From contig CANQRW010000004.1 in the NCBI GenBank assembly GCA_947626365.1, positions 1 through 64,000 of the forward strand: a DNA stretch of 64,000 nt, written 5' to 3'. The notes under the pieces were generated by a model, which did no database searches, was not told the origin of the DNA, and saw only the letters and a list, made by a program, of their open reading frames with translations. The translations under genes and the position numbers were made by a program. Below, in pieces: positions 54,389 to 63,590 of the stretch (position 1 is its first letter; every line of letters begins with the position of its first letter). Source of the DNA: an uncultured Lachnospiraceae bacterium (lineage in GTDB: Bacteria > Bacillota > Clostridia > Lachnospirales > Lachnospiraceae).

Positions 54389-54835
54389 TTACTCGGCCAC
54401 AACATTCACCGTAAGCCGGGCAGTGACATCCTTGTGAAGCTTCACCGGGACCTGATGAACGCCCAATACTTTCAGCGGTTCAGGAAGCACCAGCTTCTTC
54501 TTGTCCAGTTCCAGGCCCAGCTGCTCAGACACAGCCTTAGCGATTTCCTTGCCGGACACAGAACCGAACGCCTTGCCGTTCTCGCCGGCCTTAATCGCCA
54601 CCGTCACTGAAGCAGCCGACAATTTCCCTCCCAGCTCTTTGGCTTCCTGTAACTGCCTGGCCGCCATTTTCTCCGCATTGGCCTTCTGCAGCTTCAGCTC
54701 ATTGAGATTTTTAGGCGTAGCCTCCACGCCCAGTTTCCTCGGCAGTATATAATTGCGGGCATAGCCGTCGGTTACCTTCACGACCTGCCCCTTCTTGCCC
54801 AGTGCTTTCACATCTTCCAATAAAACGATATCCAT
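54389..54835 (-). CDS. rplI: 50S ribosomal protein L9
   Basis: A 148-residue two-domain ribosomal protein: [32 protein letters not shown] is the N-terminal signature, a long connecting helix follows, and the C-terminal domain ends at LTVNVVAE. Position between gdpP and dnaB is conserved in Firmicutes. Confidence 0.97.
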   Translation of the reverse strand: MDIVLLEDVKALGKKGQVVKVTDGYARNYILPRKLGVEATPKNLNELKLQKANAEKMAARQLQEAKELGGKLSAASVTVAIKAGENGKAFGSVSGKEIAKAVSEQLGLELDKKKLVLPEPLKVLGVHQVPVKLHKDVTARLTVNVVAE

Positions 54836-54919
54836 TCTGATTCCTCCTGTCTGTCATTGCCGGCGCCCGCAGAACCCGCCGCTGGGTATTCGCGCCGCGC
54901 AGCCTGCCGGCGTTCCATG

Positions 54920-56968
54920 CTACTGTACCTCTCCGGCCGCTATCATTTCCCTGATCACAGCTTTCAGCTGTTCTTTGGCTTCCCCTATGGTCACATCCCT
55001 GAGCTGTGCCCCCGCGATCGACCGATGTCCGCCGCCGCCCAGTTTCTCCATCATCACCTGAACATTCACTTCATCGATGGACCGGGCGCTGAGATAAATC
55101 ACTCCGTTGTACTGGGACAGTACAATGGAACCCTTGATACCGCGGATGCTCAGCAGCTCATTAGCCGCCTGAGCCGCCACGATAGTAGGATTCTCAATCC
55201 CCTCCGACGGACATTCACTGATGGCAAACGCCCCTTCGAACACCTCCGCCTGGCTGACCGCCTGGGCCCGTGCCTTGTAATTCACCATCTCATCCCGGAA
55301 CAGTTTCCGCACTCTGGTCACATCCGCCCCGTTGCGCCGCAGAAACGCTGCCGCCTCAAACGTCCGCACGCCGGTCTGATTGTTAAAATAGTTGGTATCA
55401 ATGACAATTCCCGCATACAGGGCATCCGCCTCCTGGGGCTTCATCTTGATTCCGTCCGCAATATACTGCAGTACCTCCGCCACCATCTCGCAGGCAGAAG
55501 AAGCATAGGGCTCCACGTAGGAAAGCACCGCATTATCAATAATCTCACTTCCCTGCCGGTGATGGTCCAGGACCACAATGGTCTTCACCATCTTAAGAAG
55601 CTGAGGCGCTTCCGTGATACTGGGCCGGTTCACGTCCACGACCACCAGCATGGTCCCGGCGTCCACCGCTTCCACGGCCTGATCTGTAGTCAGGAACATA
55701 TCCCGGGGATAACCTGCGCTTTCACTGAACCGGTCGATTACCGGTCTCACCGAAGAGGTAATCTCATTGATCACAATATGGGCCTTCTTATCCAGCGCCG
55801 TGGCAATCCGGTAAATACCTATGGCCGCTCCCACAGAATCGATATCGCCCAGGCGATGCCCCATGATCAGAAGCTTCTCCTTGGTACTGACCAGCTCACG
55901 AAGCGCATGGGCCTTCACGCGGGCTTTCACGCGGGTCGTCTTCTCCTTCTGCTGCGTCTTCCCGCCGAAATATTCCGTCTTCTCACTGCTCTTAATCACG
56001 GCCTGGTCGCCGCCCCGGCCCAATGCCATATCAATGGCCATACGCGCAAACTCATAGTTCTGCCCGTAAGTCTCGCCGCCCATGCCCAGTCCGATGCTCA
56101 GCGTGACCGCCATCTCATTGCCGATATTAACCGCCTTCACATCATCCAGAATCGGGAATCTCTGTTCCCGCAGCTCCGGCACGTAATGCTGCTTGATGAC
56201 GAAGAAATACTTATCTTTCTCCATCTTCTTCACCACGCCGCCCAATCCGCTGATATACTTATTGATCCTGCGCTCGATCAGGGCCATCAAAAGAGACCGG
56301 CGTACTTCCTCCACGCTTTCCAGCGCCTCATCATAGTTATCCAGGTAAATGAGGCCGGCTACCATCCGCTGGTCGTAAATCTCCTGCTGATACCGCAGGA
56401 CATCCGTCTCGTCAAACAGGTACACCGCCATAAGTTCCTGGGCATCCTGATTCACTTCCAGCAGTTCCAGTTCCTCATCATAAGCTCCCAGATGGAACAA
56501 TTTTATATCCATGCGGTAATTATTTCCGCTGAAATTCGTATGAATGCTGACACTCTCTTTCAGCTCCTTCAGCATCTCCTTCGTCACATCAGGAAACAGC
56601 GCAGGAATCGTAAGGTTCTTCGCCTTATTCCCTTTCACCAGCTCCTTAAAGCACAGGTTCATCCACAAAAGCCGTCCGTTTTCATCGGTCACCGCATAAG
56701 GGATATCCAGTTCTTCCAGCAGATTCTTCTGAATCCAGGCATAATCCGCCGAGAACTCCACCAGGCCTGCCATAAGCTTCCTGCGCCTGTATATATACAA
56801 AAAAGCAGCCGCAGCCAGGTACACTATGGTAAATCCGCACATGGCAAGGCCGGCCCCAGTATCAATGGCGCCGACAACCACATTCATGAGAATCACCAAT
56901 GCACCCATAAAAAGCGGCCACTGCAGATAAAGCCCCAGCTGTCCCTTTATGCTTTTCTTCTCATTCAT
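54920..56968 (-). CDS. gdpP: cyclic-di-AMP phosphodiesterase GdpP
   Basis: A 682-residue membrane enzyme hydrolysing c-di-AMP. Two N-terminal spans (about 12-55), a PAS-like region, a degenerate GGDEF region (around LSIGLGMGGETYGQNYEFA), then DHH-DHHA1: MGHRLGDIDSVGAAIG, VVVDVNRPS, VVLDHHRQGSE, and GGGGHRSIAGA. The start at 56968 follows AAGGAG; a longer upstream reading lacks an RBS. Confidence 0.95.
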   Translation of the reverse strand: MNEKKSIKGQLGLYLQWPLFMGALVILMNVVVGAIDTGAGLAMCGFTIVYLAAAAFLYIYRRRKLMAGLVEFSADYAWIQKNLLEELDIPYAVTDENGRLLWMNLCFKELVKGNKAKNLTIPALFPDVTKEMLKELKESVSIHTNFSGNNYRMDIKLFHLGAYDEELELLEVNQDAQELMAVYLFDETDVLRYQQEIYDQRMVAGLIYLDNYDEALESVEEVRRSLLMALIERRINKYISGLGGVVKKMEKDKYFFVIKQHYVPELREQRFPILDDVKAVNIGNEMAVTLSIGLGMGGETYGQNYEFARMAIDMALGRGGDQAVIKSSEKTEYFGGKTQQKEKTTRVKARVKAHALRELVSTKEKLLIMGHRLGDIDSVGAAIGIYRIATALDKKAHIVINEITSSVRPVIDRFSESAGYPRDMFLTTDQAVEAVDAGTMLVVVDVNRPSITEAPQLLKMVKTIVVLDHHRQGSEIIDNAVLSYVEPYASSACEMVAEVLQYIADGIKMKPQEADALYAGIVIDTNYFNNQTGVRTFEAAAFLRRNGADVTRVRKLFRDEMVNYKARAQAVSQAEVFEGAFAISECPSEGIENPTIVAAQAANELLSIRGIKGSIVLSQYNGVIYLSARSIDEVNVQVMMEKLGGGGHRSIAGAQLRDVTIGEAKEQLKAVIREMIAAGEVQ

Positions 56969-57039
56969 AGTTCTTCTCCTTGTGCTCACATTATAGCACA
57001 ACGAAAAACAGCTGTAAACAGATTTTATCGCAGGAAATC

Positions 57040-57057
57040 GGCGGCCTGACGGCCGCC
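57040..57057 (-). terminator. hairpin after the Rpn-type gene
   Basis: A perfect 7-bp GGCGGCC/GGCCGCC stem with a 4-nt loop, 27 nt beyond the stop, without a strong T-run. Confidence 0.5.
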
Positions 57058-57083
57058 GGTCCAAGAATATCTGCTTTTGCTCA

Positions 57084-58130
57084 TCAATGCTGACGGGACT
57101 TTAATTCCGCATTCTCCCTGCGCAGGGCCTCCGTTTCCCGCCTCAGAGTCTCTACTTCCTGCTTCTGAGCTTCCGCTTCTCGCTTCAGACTTTCCACGAC
57201 CTTCTGCAGCTCCTTCACTTCCTCCTTCAGCTCATCCGTCATATACTGCGCCGTATTCCTGTCCATCTCCAGCAACGCTTCTGAAAACATCCCCAGCACC
57301 TCCTTGATATCACGCCGGAATTCCGCCATGTCCCGATACATCTCACGGAATATTCTGTCCCTCTCCTGAAGTTCCCAGATCCGTTCGATGTCATCAAACG
57401 CCAGAAACCCCAACCACGCCTCAAGCTCCGTTCCTACAGCTTTATTATGTAGCTTTTTCCGGTACACGTCAAGGGGTATGTACACATATTTCTGCAGCAG
57501 CGGCAGCGTAAGACCCGTATCAAATCTTTGCTCCGAACGGTGGATATATTCCTCCGGATGGCGGTGGAATTCCGCCGTGCTCTCCTCCAGGATCACGATG
57601 GTGTAGACGTTGTGCATCCTCCCATAGATCATCGGATCCGTTCTCCCGGCCTTCCTGCGGGAATACTGCCTCAGTACCAGATCGCTGGAATAGCAGGCTG
57701 CCCTCTGGCCCGGAAACTTATAAGGATTCTTCTGGATCTCCACATTGGCCAGGGAACCGTCTCTCAGTTCCACCACAATATCCATGATAATGTAGGGGCT
57801 GGCTGCCATGATCCGCCCTCCCTCCGCAGGCAGGATATGCCTTATCCGCACCGGCTCTCCGAGAATGGCAGACAAAAATCGGGACAGCCGTTCCGGATCC
57901 CTGTCCGGGTCAAAGATATACTTGAAAAATGGGTCATAACAGACTGCCAGGCCGGACACACCGCAGCAATAATTCAGGAACTGCTCCTGGCCAAAGGGCG
58001 GCATCTGCTCATACTTCCGAAGCATCTCCGGATCCTGATGGATCCTCTCCAATATCTCTTCCCTGGGAATCTGATCCCCCAGAATGCCTTTGGGCCGTGA
58101 CTCACCGGCGTTCTTCTTTTGCATACACAT
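57084..58130 (-). CDS. Rpn / PD-(D/E)XK nuclease-family transposase-like protein
   Basis: A 348-residue protein. YIIMDIVVELRDGSLANVEIQKNPYKFPGQRAACYSSDLVLRQY carries the D...ExQ nuclease core typical of Rpn/transposase_31 proteins, which promote recombination or act as RNA/DNA nucleases. A long C-terminal heptad-repeat tail (from about residue 280) is a coiled coil. The start at 58130 follows GGAGG by 7 nt. Usually several copies per genome. Confidence 0.82.
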   Translation of the reverse strand: MCMQKKNAGESRPKGILGDQIPREEILERIHQDPEMLRKYEQMPPFGQEQFLNYCCGVSGLAVCYDPFFKYIFDPDRDPERLSRFLSAILGEPVRIRHILPAEGGRIMAASPYIIMDIVVELRDGSLANVEIQKNPYKFPGQRAACYSSDLVLRQYSRRKAGRTDPMIYGRMHNVYTIVILEESTAEFHRHPEEYIHRSEQRFDTGLTLPLLQKYVYIPLDVYRKKLHNKAVGTELEAWLGFLAFDDIERIWELQERDRIFREMYRDMAEFRRDIKEVLGMFSEALLEMDRNTAQYMTDELKEEVKELQKVVESLKREAEAQKQEVETLRRETEALRRENAELKSRQH

Positions 58131-58416
58131 AAACATTCCTCCTTTTTCTTGCTGCTTTCCGCGCAGGCTTGTACCGTTTACGCTTCCGCCGGCTGCGTAT
58201 GCAGGCATACCGGCCCCGCAGCAGTACAATAAACAATACAATAAGCACAGACAAACATCATCTTTCGGAATCCGCCGGAGAACATCCGGTCACGATACCA
58301 GAATCTGGCAGGCAAAGACTGCCCGCCGAAGTGCTTTTATTATACTTCCGGCACATGGAAAAGGCAAGAAACAAAGGATAAAGCTTTTATAAATTCTGTA
58401 AAATTTCTATAAAAAT

Positions 58417-58459
58417 ACAAAACGCATCACTGGCGTGTTATTTGCATACTGACGTAATA
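58417..58459 (+). repeat. dispersed hairpin repeat, copy 4 (degenerate)
   Basis: ACAAAACGCA, loop TCACTGG, CGTGTTATTTG and then CATACTGACGTAAT. The stem has a bulge and mismatches; the loop and flank are intact. Confidence 0.82.
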
Positions 58460-58466
58460 TAAATGC

Positions 58467-58491
58467 GGGCCCGGAGACTTTCTCCGGACCC
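58467..58491 (-). terminator. terminator of the SipW/TasA-like locus
   Basis: On the minus strand GGGTCCGGAGA and TCTCCGGGCCC form an 11-bp stem (one G-T pair) with a 3-nt loop. Only a weak T-rich tail follows. Confidence 0.7.
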
Positions 58492-58505
58492 GACTCATCC
58501 ATACG

Positions 58506-60395
58506 TTATGCCGTTTCTTCTTTCTTCTTCTTTCCTCCGAAGGCCAGCACGCCAAACACCGCCATCAATGCAAGCAGCGCGGCAGCCGTCACTATGATGG
58601 GAATGATCGGAGTCTCATCACCGGTCACAGGCGCCAGGAATGCCAGCGGCACATCCTCATCCGGAATCATCGTCCCCAGCGGCACTTCCGGCTCATCAAA
58701 GGACGCCAGCGGCGGCGGGTTGTCGGAAATCACTGTTGAAGTACCGGGGCCTCCGCCCGGATTGCCTCCGGGACCTCCGCTGGGTACCTGCTGGATCAGG
58801 AACTCCCAATCCACCTTGGTCAAAAGATCAGCGTAACGGTAATCCGGCTCCACCACTTCTCCGGCCTCGTTCCGTTTTACCTGCTCATCCGTCAGACCGA
58901 TGTTCGGGTCGAGGGTCAGTCTCACAAAGATCGTTCCCTCGTCTCCGCGGTAGTAGCGTCCCAATGGAATCAGATACCTGAGGGTATCGTAATCCGGTCT
59001 GTCCTGCACAGCCCCTGTGTAGTTCTGGGCTATACCAGTGGAGGTTCCCTTATAGAGAAGCGTTCCCTTCATCGCCAGGGGCTCATCTGTCTCGGCCGCG
59101 CCCTCCTGCTGACTGGCAGCCAGCCTCTCCGCCGTATCGTCATCCAGATAATAGACCTCCATATAGATCTTCTCAAGAAGTTCTCTCTTGATCTCTTCTA
59201 TGTCCGGATCGCTGTCCAATTCCCCTTCTTTCTTCGGGGTAATACGCATGTAAACCGTATAGCTGCGGGACGCCCGGTTGGAAATGGTCAGGGTATCCGT
59301 GTAGGTCTCGCCGGGTACCATATTGGTGAAGCTCATGAACCATTTGCCATGGTCCGCCTTCTTCTCTCCGTCTACATCACGAATCGGAACATATGCCAGT
59401 TCCCTGCCTTGCGGCACGATCCACAGTTCCTTGCGGCCCACCGCCTCATCGCCCAGCCGATTGGAACCGTCATATCCCAGTCCCTTAATATAACCGGAGA
59501 TATAGTCTGTAATTTCATCCCACTCTTCCTTGTAGGTGTATTCCATACCGCCGGCAGTCGCCTGGGTGGTCTTCATGGACACTGTCAGCTCATAATCACA
59601 GCCGTCATAACCGCCATGGTATTCTCCATCTTCTGTGGGATATGGCGTCCTAAGTTTTGTGGTGGTAACCGTGTGGTAGCCGTCTTCAGCTTCCTCGTAA
59701 TATGTTTCGCTGCCCTCTACCGTCGTCTCCAGCAGCGGGTTCATGGTCACGCTCTCCAACAGCATGGGAGACTGGCCTCCTGCCGGGATCTCGCCGATAA
59801 AATAGAACGTGTAACGTCCTGCCGCATCCGGCTTCTCCGACTTCAGCAGCCAGTGCTCCTTCGCATCCTCCGGCTTATCCACGGTCTGCAGCGGTTCTCC
59901 GTTCGTATAATGGAAATGCAGGCCATCGCTCTCTGCAACGCCGGATTTCAGCACGTAGACTTCCTCTCCTGCCTTTCCATTGAAGTTCCAGAGGGCTGCA
60001 TATTGCTTCTCCCCATCTTCATCCGCTACAAAAGTGTTCTCAAGGGGACCTGCCTTTATTATCTCTCTCACGTTCTCCTCTACCGTACCGTCTTCATTCT
60101 GGACATAGTCCGTGATCTTAAGATCTTCCGGCCGGTTCCAGCCCTGGCTCAGAGTCACCTGGGCTACGACGGGAATCGTGCTGTCATTGGTCACGAAGAC
60201 CTCCTTCTGCTCCTCGATCCCCGGCTGCCAGTTCTCCGGCTTCTCGAAATGCTCCGTCAGGAACGTACTGAATTTCGCGGTCTCGTACTCATTCTTGGCC
60301 ACAAGCACCTGCGACCATGCCGCCCAGGTTCCTCCGATCATCGAGGCGGCCAGTACCGCCGCCGCTCCTGCGATTAAAATTTTCTTTTTCCTCAT
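58506..60395 (-). CDS. SipW-type signal-peptide surface protein with C-terminal anchor
   Basis: A 629-residue secreted protein. Its N-terminus (KKKILIAGAAAVLAASMIGGTWAAW) has the GGTxA pattern of SipW-dependent signal peptides, followed by KFSTFLTEHFEKPENWQPG and the VTNDSTIPVVAQVTLSQGW segment shared with the TasA-like paralogues. The C-terminus has a proline/glycine-rich spacer (PSGGPGGNPGGGPG), an APVTGDE sorting-like motif, a membrane span and a KKKKEE tail. That arrangement resembles sortase substrates, though the motif is not canonical LPxTG. It follows sipW by 69 nt. Confidence 0.8.
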   Translation of the reverse strand: MRKKKILIAGAAAVLAASMIGGTWAAWSQVLVAKNEYETAKFSTFLTEHFEKPENWQPGIEEQKEVFVTNDSTIPVVAQVTLSQGWNRPEDLKITDYVQNEDGTVEENVREIIKAGPLENTFVADEDGEKQYAALWNFNGKAGEEVYVLKSGVAESDGLHFHYTNGEPLQTVDKPEDAKEHWLLKSEKPDAAGRYTFYFIGEIPAGGQSPMLLESVTMNPLLETTVEGSETYYEEAEDGYHTVTTTKLRTPYPTEDGEYHGGYDGCDYELTVSMKTTQATAGGMEYTYKEEWDEITDYISGYIKGLGYDGSNRLGDEAVGRKELWIVPQGRELAYVPIRDVDGEKKADHGKWFMSFTNMVPGETYTDTLTISNRASRSYTVYMRITPKKEGELDSDPDIEEIKRELLEKIYMEVYYLDDDTAERLAASQQEGAAETDEPLAMKGTLLYKGTSTGIAQNYTGAVQDRPDYDTLRYLIPLGRYYRGDEGTIFVRLTLDPNIGLTDEQVKRNEAGEVVEPDYRYADLLTKVDWEFLIQQVPSGGPGGNPGGGPGTSTVISDNPPPLASFDEPEVPLGTMIPDEDVPLAFLAPVTGDETPIIPIIVTAAALLALMAVFGVLAFGGKKKKEETA

Positions 60396-60464
60396 ATCAT
60401 TGCTCTCCCTGTGTCAATATGGTCTCCAGGCTGCCTGAGGCCCTTTGGGGCTTCTCGCGAAACC

Positions 60465-60992
60465 CTAAGCCTCTTCTTTCTTCCCGCCGCCGTCCTTTCC
60501 GCCGGAACCTCTGCCCTTTTTCCCATCGGGCAGCTGATCCGCCAGAAAACCCAGCACCAGGATTGCCGCCATCGCTCCGATCACTGCCGGACGCCTTCCA
60601 TAGCTTACCAGTACCCCCATATATGGGAGGCTGATCCGCCCTGCCCGTCCCACCACCTGATCATACGCTACCGGGTTCGGATCCTCCGTGTTGTTGGCGT
60701 CGCCGCGGGTCACGAACTCACGGCTGATCTCCATCTTCTGGGTTACACGGTGGGTCACCAGGGAATCTTCCCCTGCCCGGTAAGTGATGGCATCTCCCAC
60801 GCCGATGTCCTCAAACGCGGCCTGTTTATAATAAATGATGCTGCCCACATGGTAGGTGGGCTCCATGCTGCCGCTCAGCACTACCACCGGCCGGTAGCCA
60901 AGCACCATAGGCGCGGCTATCAGCAGGTAAACTACAATGCAGAGGTACACCGGCCAGCAGAGAATGTTGAGCAGCAGTTTCAGGTATCTCAT
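60465..60992 (-). CDS. sipW: signal peptidase I, SipW (ER-type)
   Basis: A 175-residue membrane signal peptidase. VVVLSGSMEPTYHVGSIIYYKQ has the nucleophile Ser, and SLVTHRVTQKM supplies the His that replaces Lys in ER-type enzymes; REFVTRGDANNTEDPNPV carries the conserved Asp. Membrane spans lie near 10-32 and 150-170. SipW in Bacillus processes TasA and TapA. Here it is inside a run of proteins with such signals, which implies a dedicated peptidase. Confidence 0.92.
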   Translation of the reverse strand: MRYLKLLLNILCWPVYLCIVVYLLIAAPMVLGYRPVVVLSGSMEPTYHVGSIIYYKQAAFEDIGVGDAITYRAGEDSLVTHRVTQKMEISREFVTRGDANNTEDPNPVAYDQVVGRAGRISLPYMGVLVSYGRRPAVIGAMAAILVLGFLADQLPDGKKGRGSGGKDGGGKKEEA

Positions 60993-61035
60993 CTGTCATA
61001 TATCTCCGTTCTCTCTGTTGCGGAACCTGCTAAAC

Positions 61036-62238
61036 TCAGCCCTCCGACGGCATCGGAATTGTCGGTCCTAATGGTTCCGTCGGAAATGGCGCCGGTTCAG
61101 CACCTTGCTGCGTTTCTCCTTCTGACGGTGAAGATTCCGCCGGCTGAGACGGCTCTGTCTCGCCTTCTCCCGACGGCACCGTCCCGACCGGAACGTCTTC
61201 CGGATTAAGCGGCATATTCGCTGTCTTAGCATTGATCAGCACATTCTCATCCTCTGCATCCGTCGTTATCAAATCAAGCCCCTCAACGATACCCCAAGCC
61301 TTATCGCCCCAGATTGATTTCACCGCAGCCTTATTCGCCTGGACGAACTCAGAGGTAATTGTTAGTGTATAAAGGGCATCCGAATATCCTAATCTTTCAG
61401 GGTCTACTTTGGACTCGGATTTCCTCCAGAGCTTCTCATCCGGATGGGCCTTCAGATACTCGTTAAGGCTCATGTTTTCTTTTTTCGCTTTCGTCTCGTC
61501 ATTCGACCAGTCCAGGATATCTCCCCAATCCGGTTCCACCGGAGTCCATGCGTCCAAGTCATTGATATCCGGCTTCTCTTCTTCTATCGCGTACCATTCA
61601 TGGTCCTCATACTTTCCCAGATCCACATTGCTGGCCAACACCAGTTCATCCATCACCGGAGTCGTCGCATCCTTTCCAGAACCTGCCTTCTCCAGCACTC
61701 CGTCCCAGTACCAATAGCCGTCTCCGCCGTCTACCCATTCTCCTTCGACCGTTCTGCGTGTAAGGATATTCTTGTAAACAACGCTGTGATCGTCTTCGAC
61801 ATAGCCGTCTCTGTCTGACTCGTCATCGCTCTCATGTTTGGATTGTTTCGCCATATAATAGGCCGGTTCGCCTTCTCCTCTTCTAGCATCGTTGAAGCCA
61901 TCGTTTTTCTTCACCCCGTCGATGCTTGAAATGGAGATCAGCCTTTCCACAGACCCGTCATCCTTCGTCCTCGTCCACTCCTCATCCATCTTAATCCGCA
62001 CCAGCACCGGATAGTCTCCCGTGTTCTTCGCGCCCACGATCTTGGACCAATGGGTACCCGGCTTCAGCTCGCTCTCATCGTCATTCGGAGTGAACTTTTC
62101 TACCAGCTGAGTATTGTAATTCCCGGTATCCAACGGATTAACAGCACTCAGAGTCTGATTGAAATATGCAAATGTCCCTCCGATCAGCGCGACCGAGAAA
62201 ATGCCGGCCACAGCCAATACTTTCCTGCTTATTCTCAC
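61036..62238 (-). CDS. TasA/CalY-like secreted protein (paralogue B)
   Basis: A 400-residue protein with a GTG start after AGGAGAGGAG. The signal KVLAVAGIFSVALIGGTFAYF is SipW-type. KNTGDYPVLVRIKMDEEWTRT is the CalY-like strand set. GYWYWDGVLEKAG and YTLTITSEFVQANKAAVKSIWG are shared with the two upstream paralogues. A Pro/Ser/Glu-rich disordered tail ends the protein, with no membrane anchor. CalY/TasA proteins form extracellular fibres in Bacillus; fibre formation here is inferred. Confidence 0.82.
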   Translation of the reverse strand: MRISRKVLAVAGIFSVALIGGTFAYFNQTLSAVNPLDTGNYNTQLVEKFTPNDDESELKPGTHWSKIVGAKNTGDYPVLVRIKMDEEWTRTKDDGSVERLISISSIDGVKKNDGFNDARRGEGEPAYYMAKQSKHESDDESDRDGYVEDDHSVVYKNILTRRTVEGEWVDGGDGYWYWDGVLEKAGSGKDATTPVMDELVLASNVDLGKYEDHEWYAIEEEKPDINDLDAWTPVEPDWGDILDWSNDETKAKKENMSLNEYLKAHPDEKLWRKSESKVDPERLGYSDALYTLTITSEFVQANKAAVKSIWGDKAWGIVEGLDLITTDAEDENVLINAKTANMPLNPEDVPVGTVPSGEGETEPSQPAESSPSEGETQQGAEPAPFPTEPLGPTIPMPSEG

Positions 62239-62292
62239 AATTCTCCTCTCCTTTCAATGCTCTTCTCATTGATCGTTCCGTCACTGTCATCC

Positions 62293-63564
62293 CTATGGAT
62301 TAACCGATCCCGATTCCGTTTCTTCAGGCTGTGAAGGTACCGGCACTACTTGCACACCTGTCGGCGCTGTTGGATCCTGCGGGGTTTGGGCCTGCGGTGA
62401 AGACTCCTCCGCTCCCGAAGAAGTTTCCTCTTCCTCCGGCGTCTCAGCAGGAGCTGCTGCCGTAGTCTCCTCCGCAGACGTCTCTGCCGGCTCTATGGCT
62501 TCATCCCCGCTGTGCAGGTCGCCTTCCTTATCCAGGGCCCAGTTACAGCCCAGCTCCTTCATATCTTCCAGTTTCACTCCGAAAATTTCTTCTACCGCTT
62601 TATCCGTCGCCTGAACGGTCTGCGCTGTGATGGTAAGCGTATAATCCGCATTGCTGTAGCCTTCAAGACCGGGAACTATCTGTGTCTCGCTCTTCATGAA
62701 GGTGATAGGCTCACTTTTGCTTTCTTTCAGCAACTCTGCCATCTCATGAGTCGTAGCGTACCGGTATCCCTCCGGGCGAGACGCATCGCTCATGGTAGCG
62801 AACTCATACCAGTCCTTAATCTCTGCATTGACAGGATCAGTATCCGGTGCTTCCGGATTTCCTTCCGTGGTATAATACTTTTTCTCTTCGAACTTGCCCA
62901 TATCCACATTGTCGATCAGCTTCACACTGTCCAGAAGCCGTGTGGTCTTATCTGGGTCGGAAGTTTCTGACGCCTTGCCTTCCAGAACGCGGGTAAAATA
63001 GTAGTAACCATCCTGCGGGTTATAAATCCAATATCCGTCATCTTCCTCGTCCGCCGCGTTCATTCCTACATGCAGCGCCTTTAAGACCACGGAGTCGTCA
63101 ACCTCCGCGCTTGCCTCTCCATCCACAGGGCTGCTCTGATAAATGTTCTCAAACTTGTTCCGCATCCTTGCCTGGGCAGCTGGCTCATCATCCCCGTACC
63201 CTATCAGTACAAAAGATGGTGCAACCGGCATTTCCTTATCCGTTGTATCCACACTGTAGAAAGGATCTGCAGCTGCATCTGTATCTCCATCTCCCTTTCT
63301 AACCCATTTCTCTGCAAAGCTTACACGCACCACTACCGGCACCGTGCCGTCATTCTCAATATGCACGTCCTTATTGACCGTGGTGCCGGGCTCCCAGTTC
63401 TCACCGTCCTTGGGCTTGAAATCCTCTACCAGCTTCGTCTCATACGTTCCCGTATGGAACCGGTTGGTCAGAGCATCCGTCTGGGTGAAGTAGGCGAATG
63501 TACCGCCGACAACAGCGACACCCAAGATTCCGGCTATTGCGATCAATTTTTTCTTGCTCTTCAT
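62293..63564 (-). CDS. TasA/CalY-like secreted protein (paralogue A)
   Basis: A 423-residue protein (ATG at 63564 after GAAGGAG). The signal KKLIAIAGILGVAVVGGTFAYF is SipW-type; RFHTGTYETKLVEDFKP and ENDGTVPVVVRVSFAEKW are the TasA/CalY-like core. DGYYYFTRVLEGKA and YTLTITAQTVQATDKAVEEIFG are the shared module. The C-terminal 80 residues are Glu/Thr/Ala/Pro-rich and disordered. It precedes paralogue B by 54 nt. Confidence 0.82.
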   Translation of the reverse strand: MKSKKKLIAIAGILGVAVVGGTFAYFTQTDALTNRFHTGTYETKLVEDFKPKDGENWEPGTTVNKDVHIENDGTVPVVVRVSFAEKWVRKGDGDTDAAADPFYSVDTTDKEMPVAPSFVLIGYGDDEPAAQARMRNKFENIYQSSPVDGEASAEVDDSVVLKALHVGMNAADEEDDGYWIYNPQDGYYYFTRVLEGKASETSDPDKTTRLLDSVKLIDNVDMGKFEEKKYYTTEGNPEAPDTDPVNAEIKDWYEFATMSDASRPEGYRYATTHEMAELLKESKSEPITFMKSETQIVPGLEGYSNADYTLTITAQTVQATDKAVEEIFGVKLEDMKELGCNWALDKEGDLHSGDEAIEPAETSAEETTAAAPAETPEEEETSSGAEESSPQAQTPQDPTAPTGVQVVPVPSQPEETESGSVNP

Positions 63565-63590
63565 CTTGTTTTTCTCCTTCTTCACTTATT

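Larger units (their letters stand above)
58131..58505. other. gene-free interval with terminator and hairpin repeat
   Basis: No gene was recognised. From the surface gene's stop (58506), it contains its terminator (58467-58491), the fourth dispersed repeat (58417-58459), an AT-rich stretch with AAATTTCTATAAA-type sequence (58381-58415), and the Rpn-type gene's GGAGG. Confidence 0.6.

Noticed and set aside
54857-57049. 730-codon plus-strand frame opposite gdpP
   Set aside because: Entirely antisense to gdpP and part of its upstream region; no recognisable motifs.
57084-58130. Insertion sequence for the Rpn-type gene
   Set aside because: Related to transposase_31 by fold, but no terminal inverted repeats or target duplications were seen, so it is annotated as a gene only.
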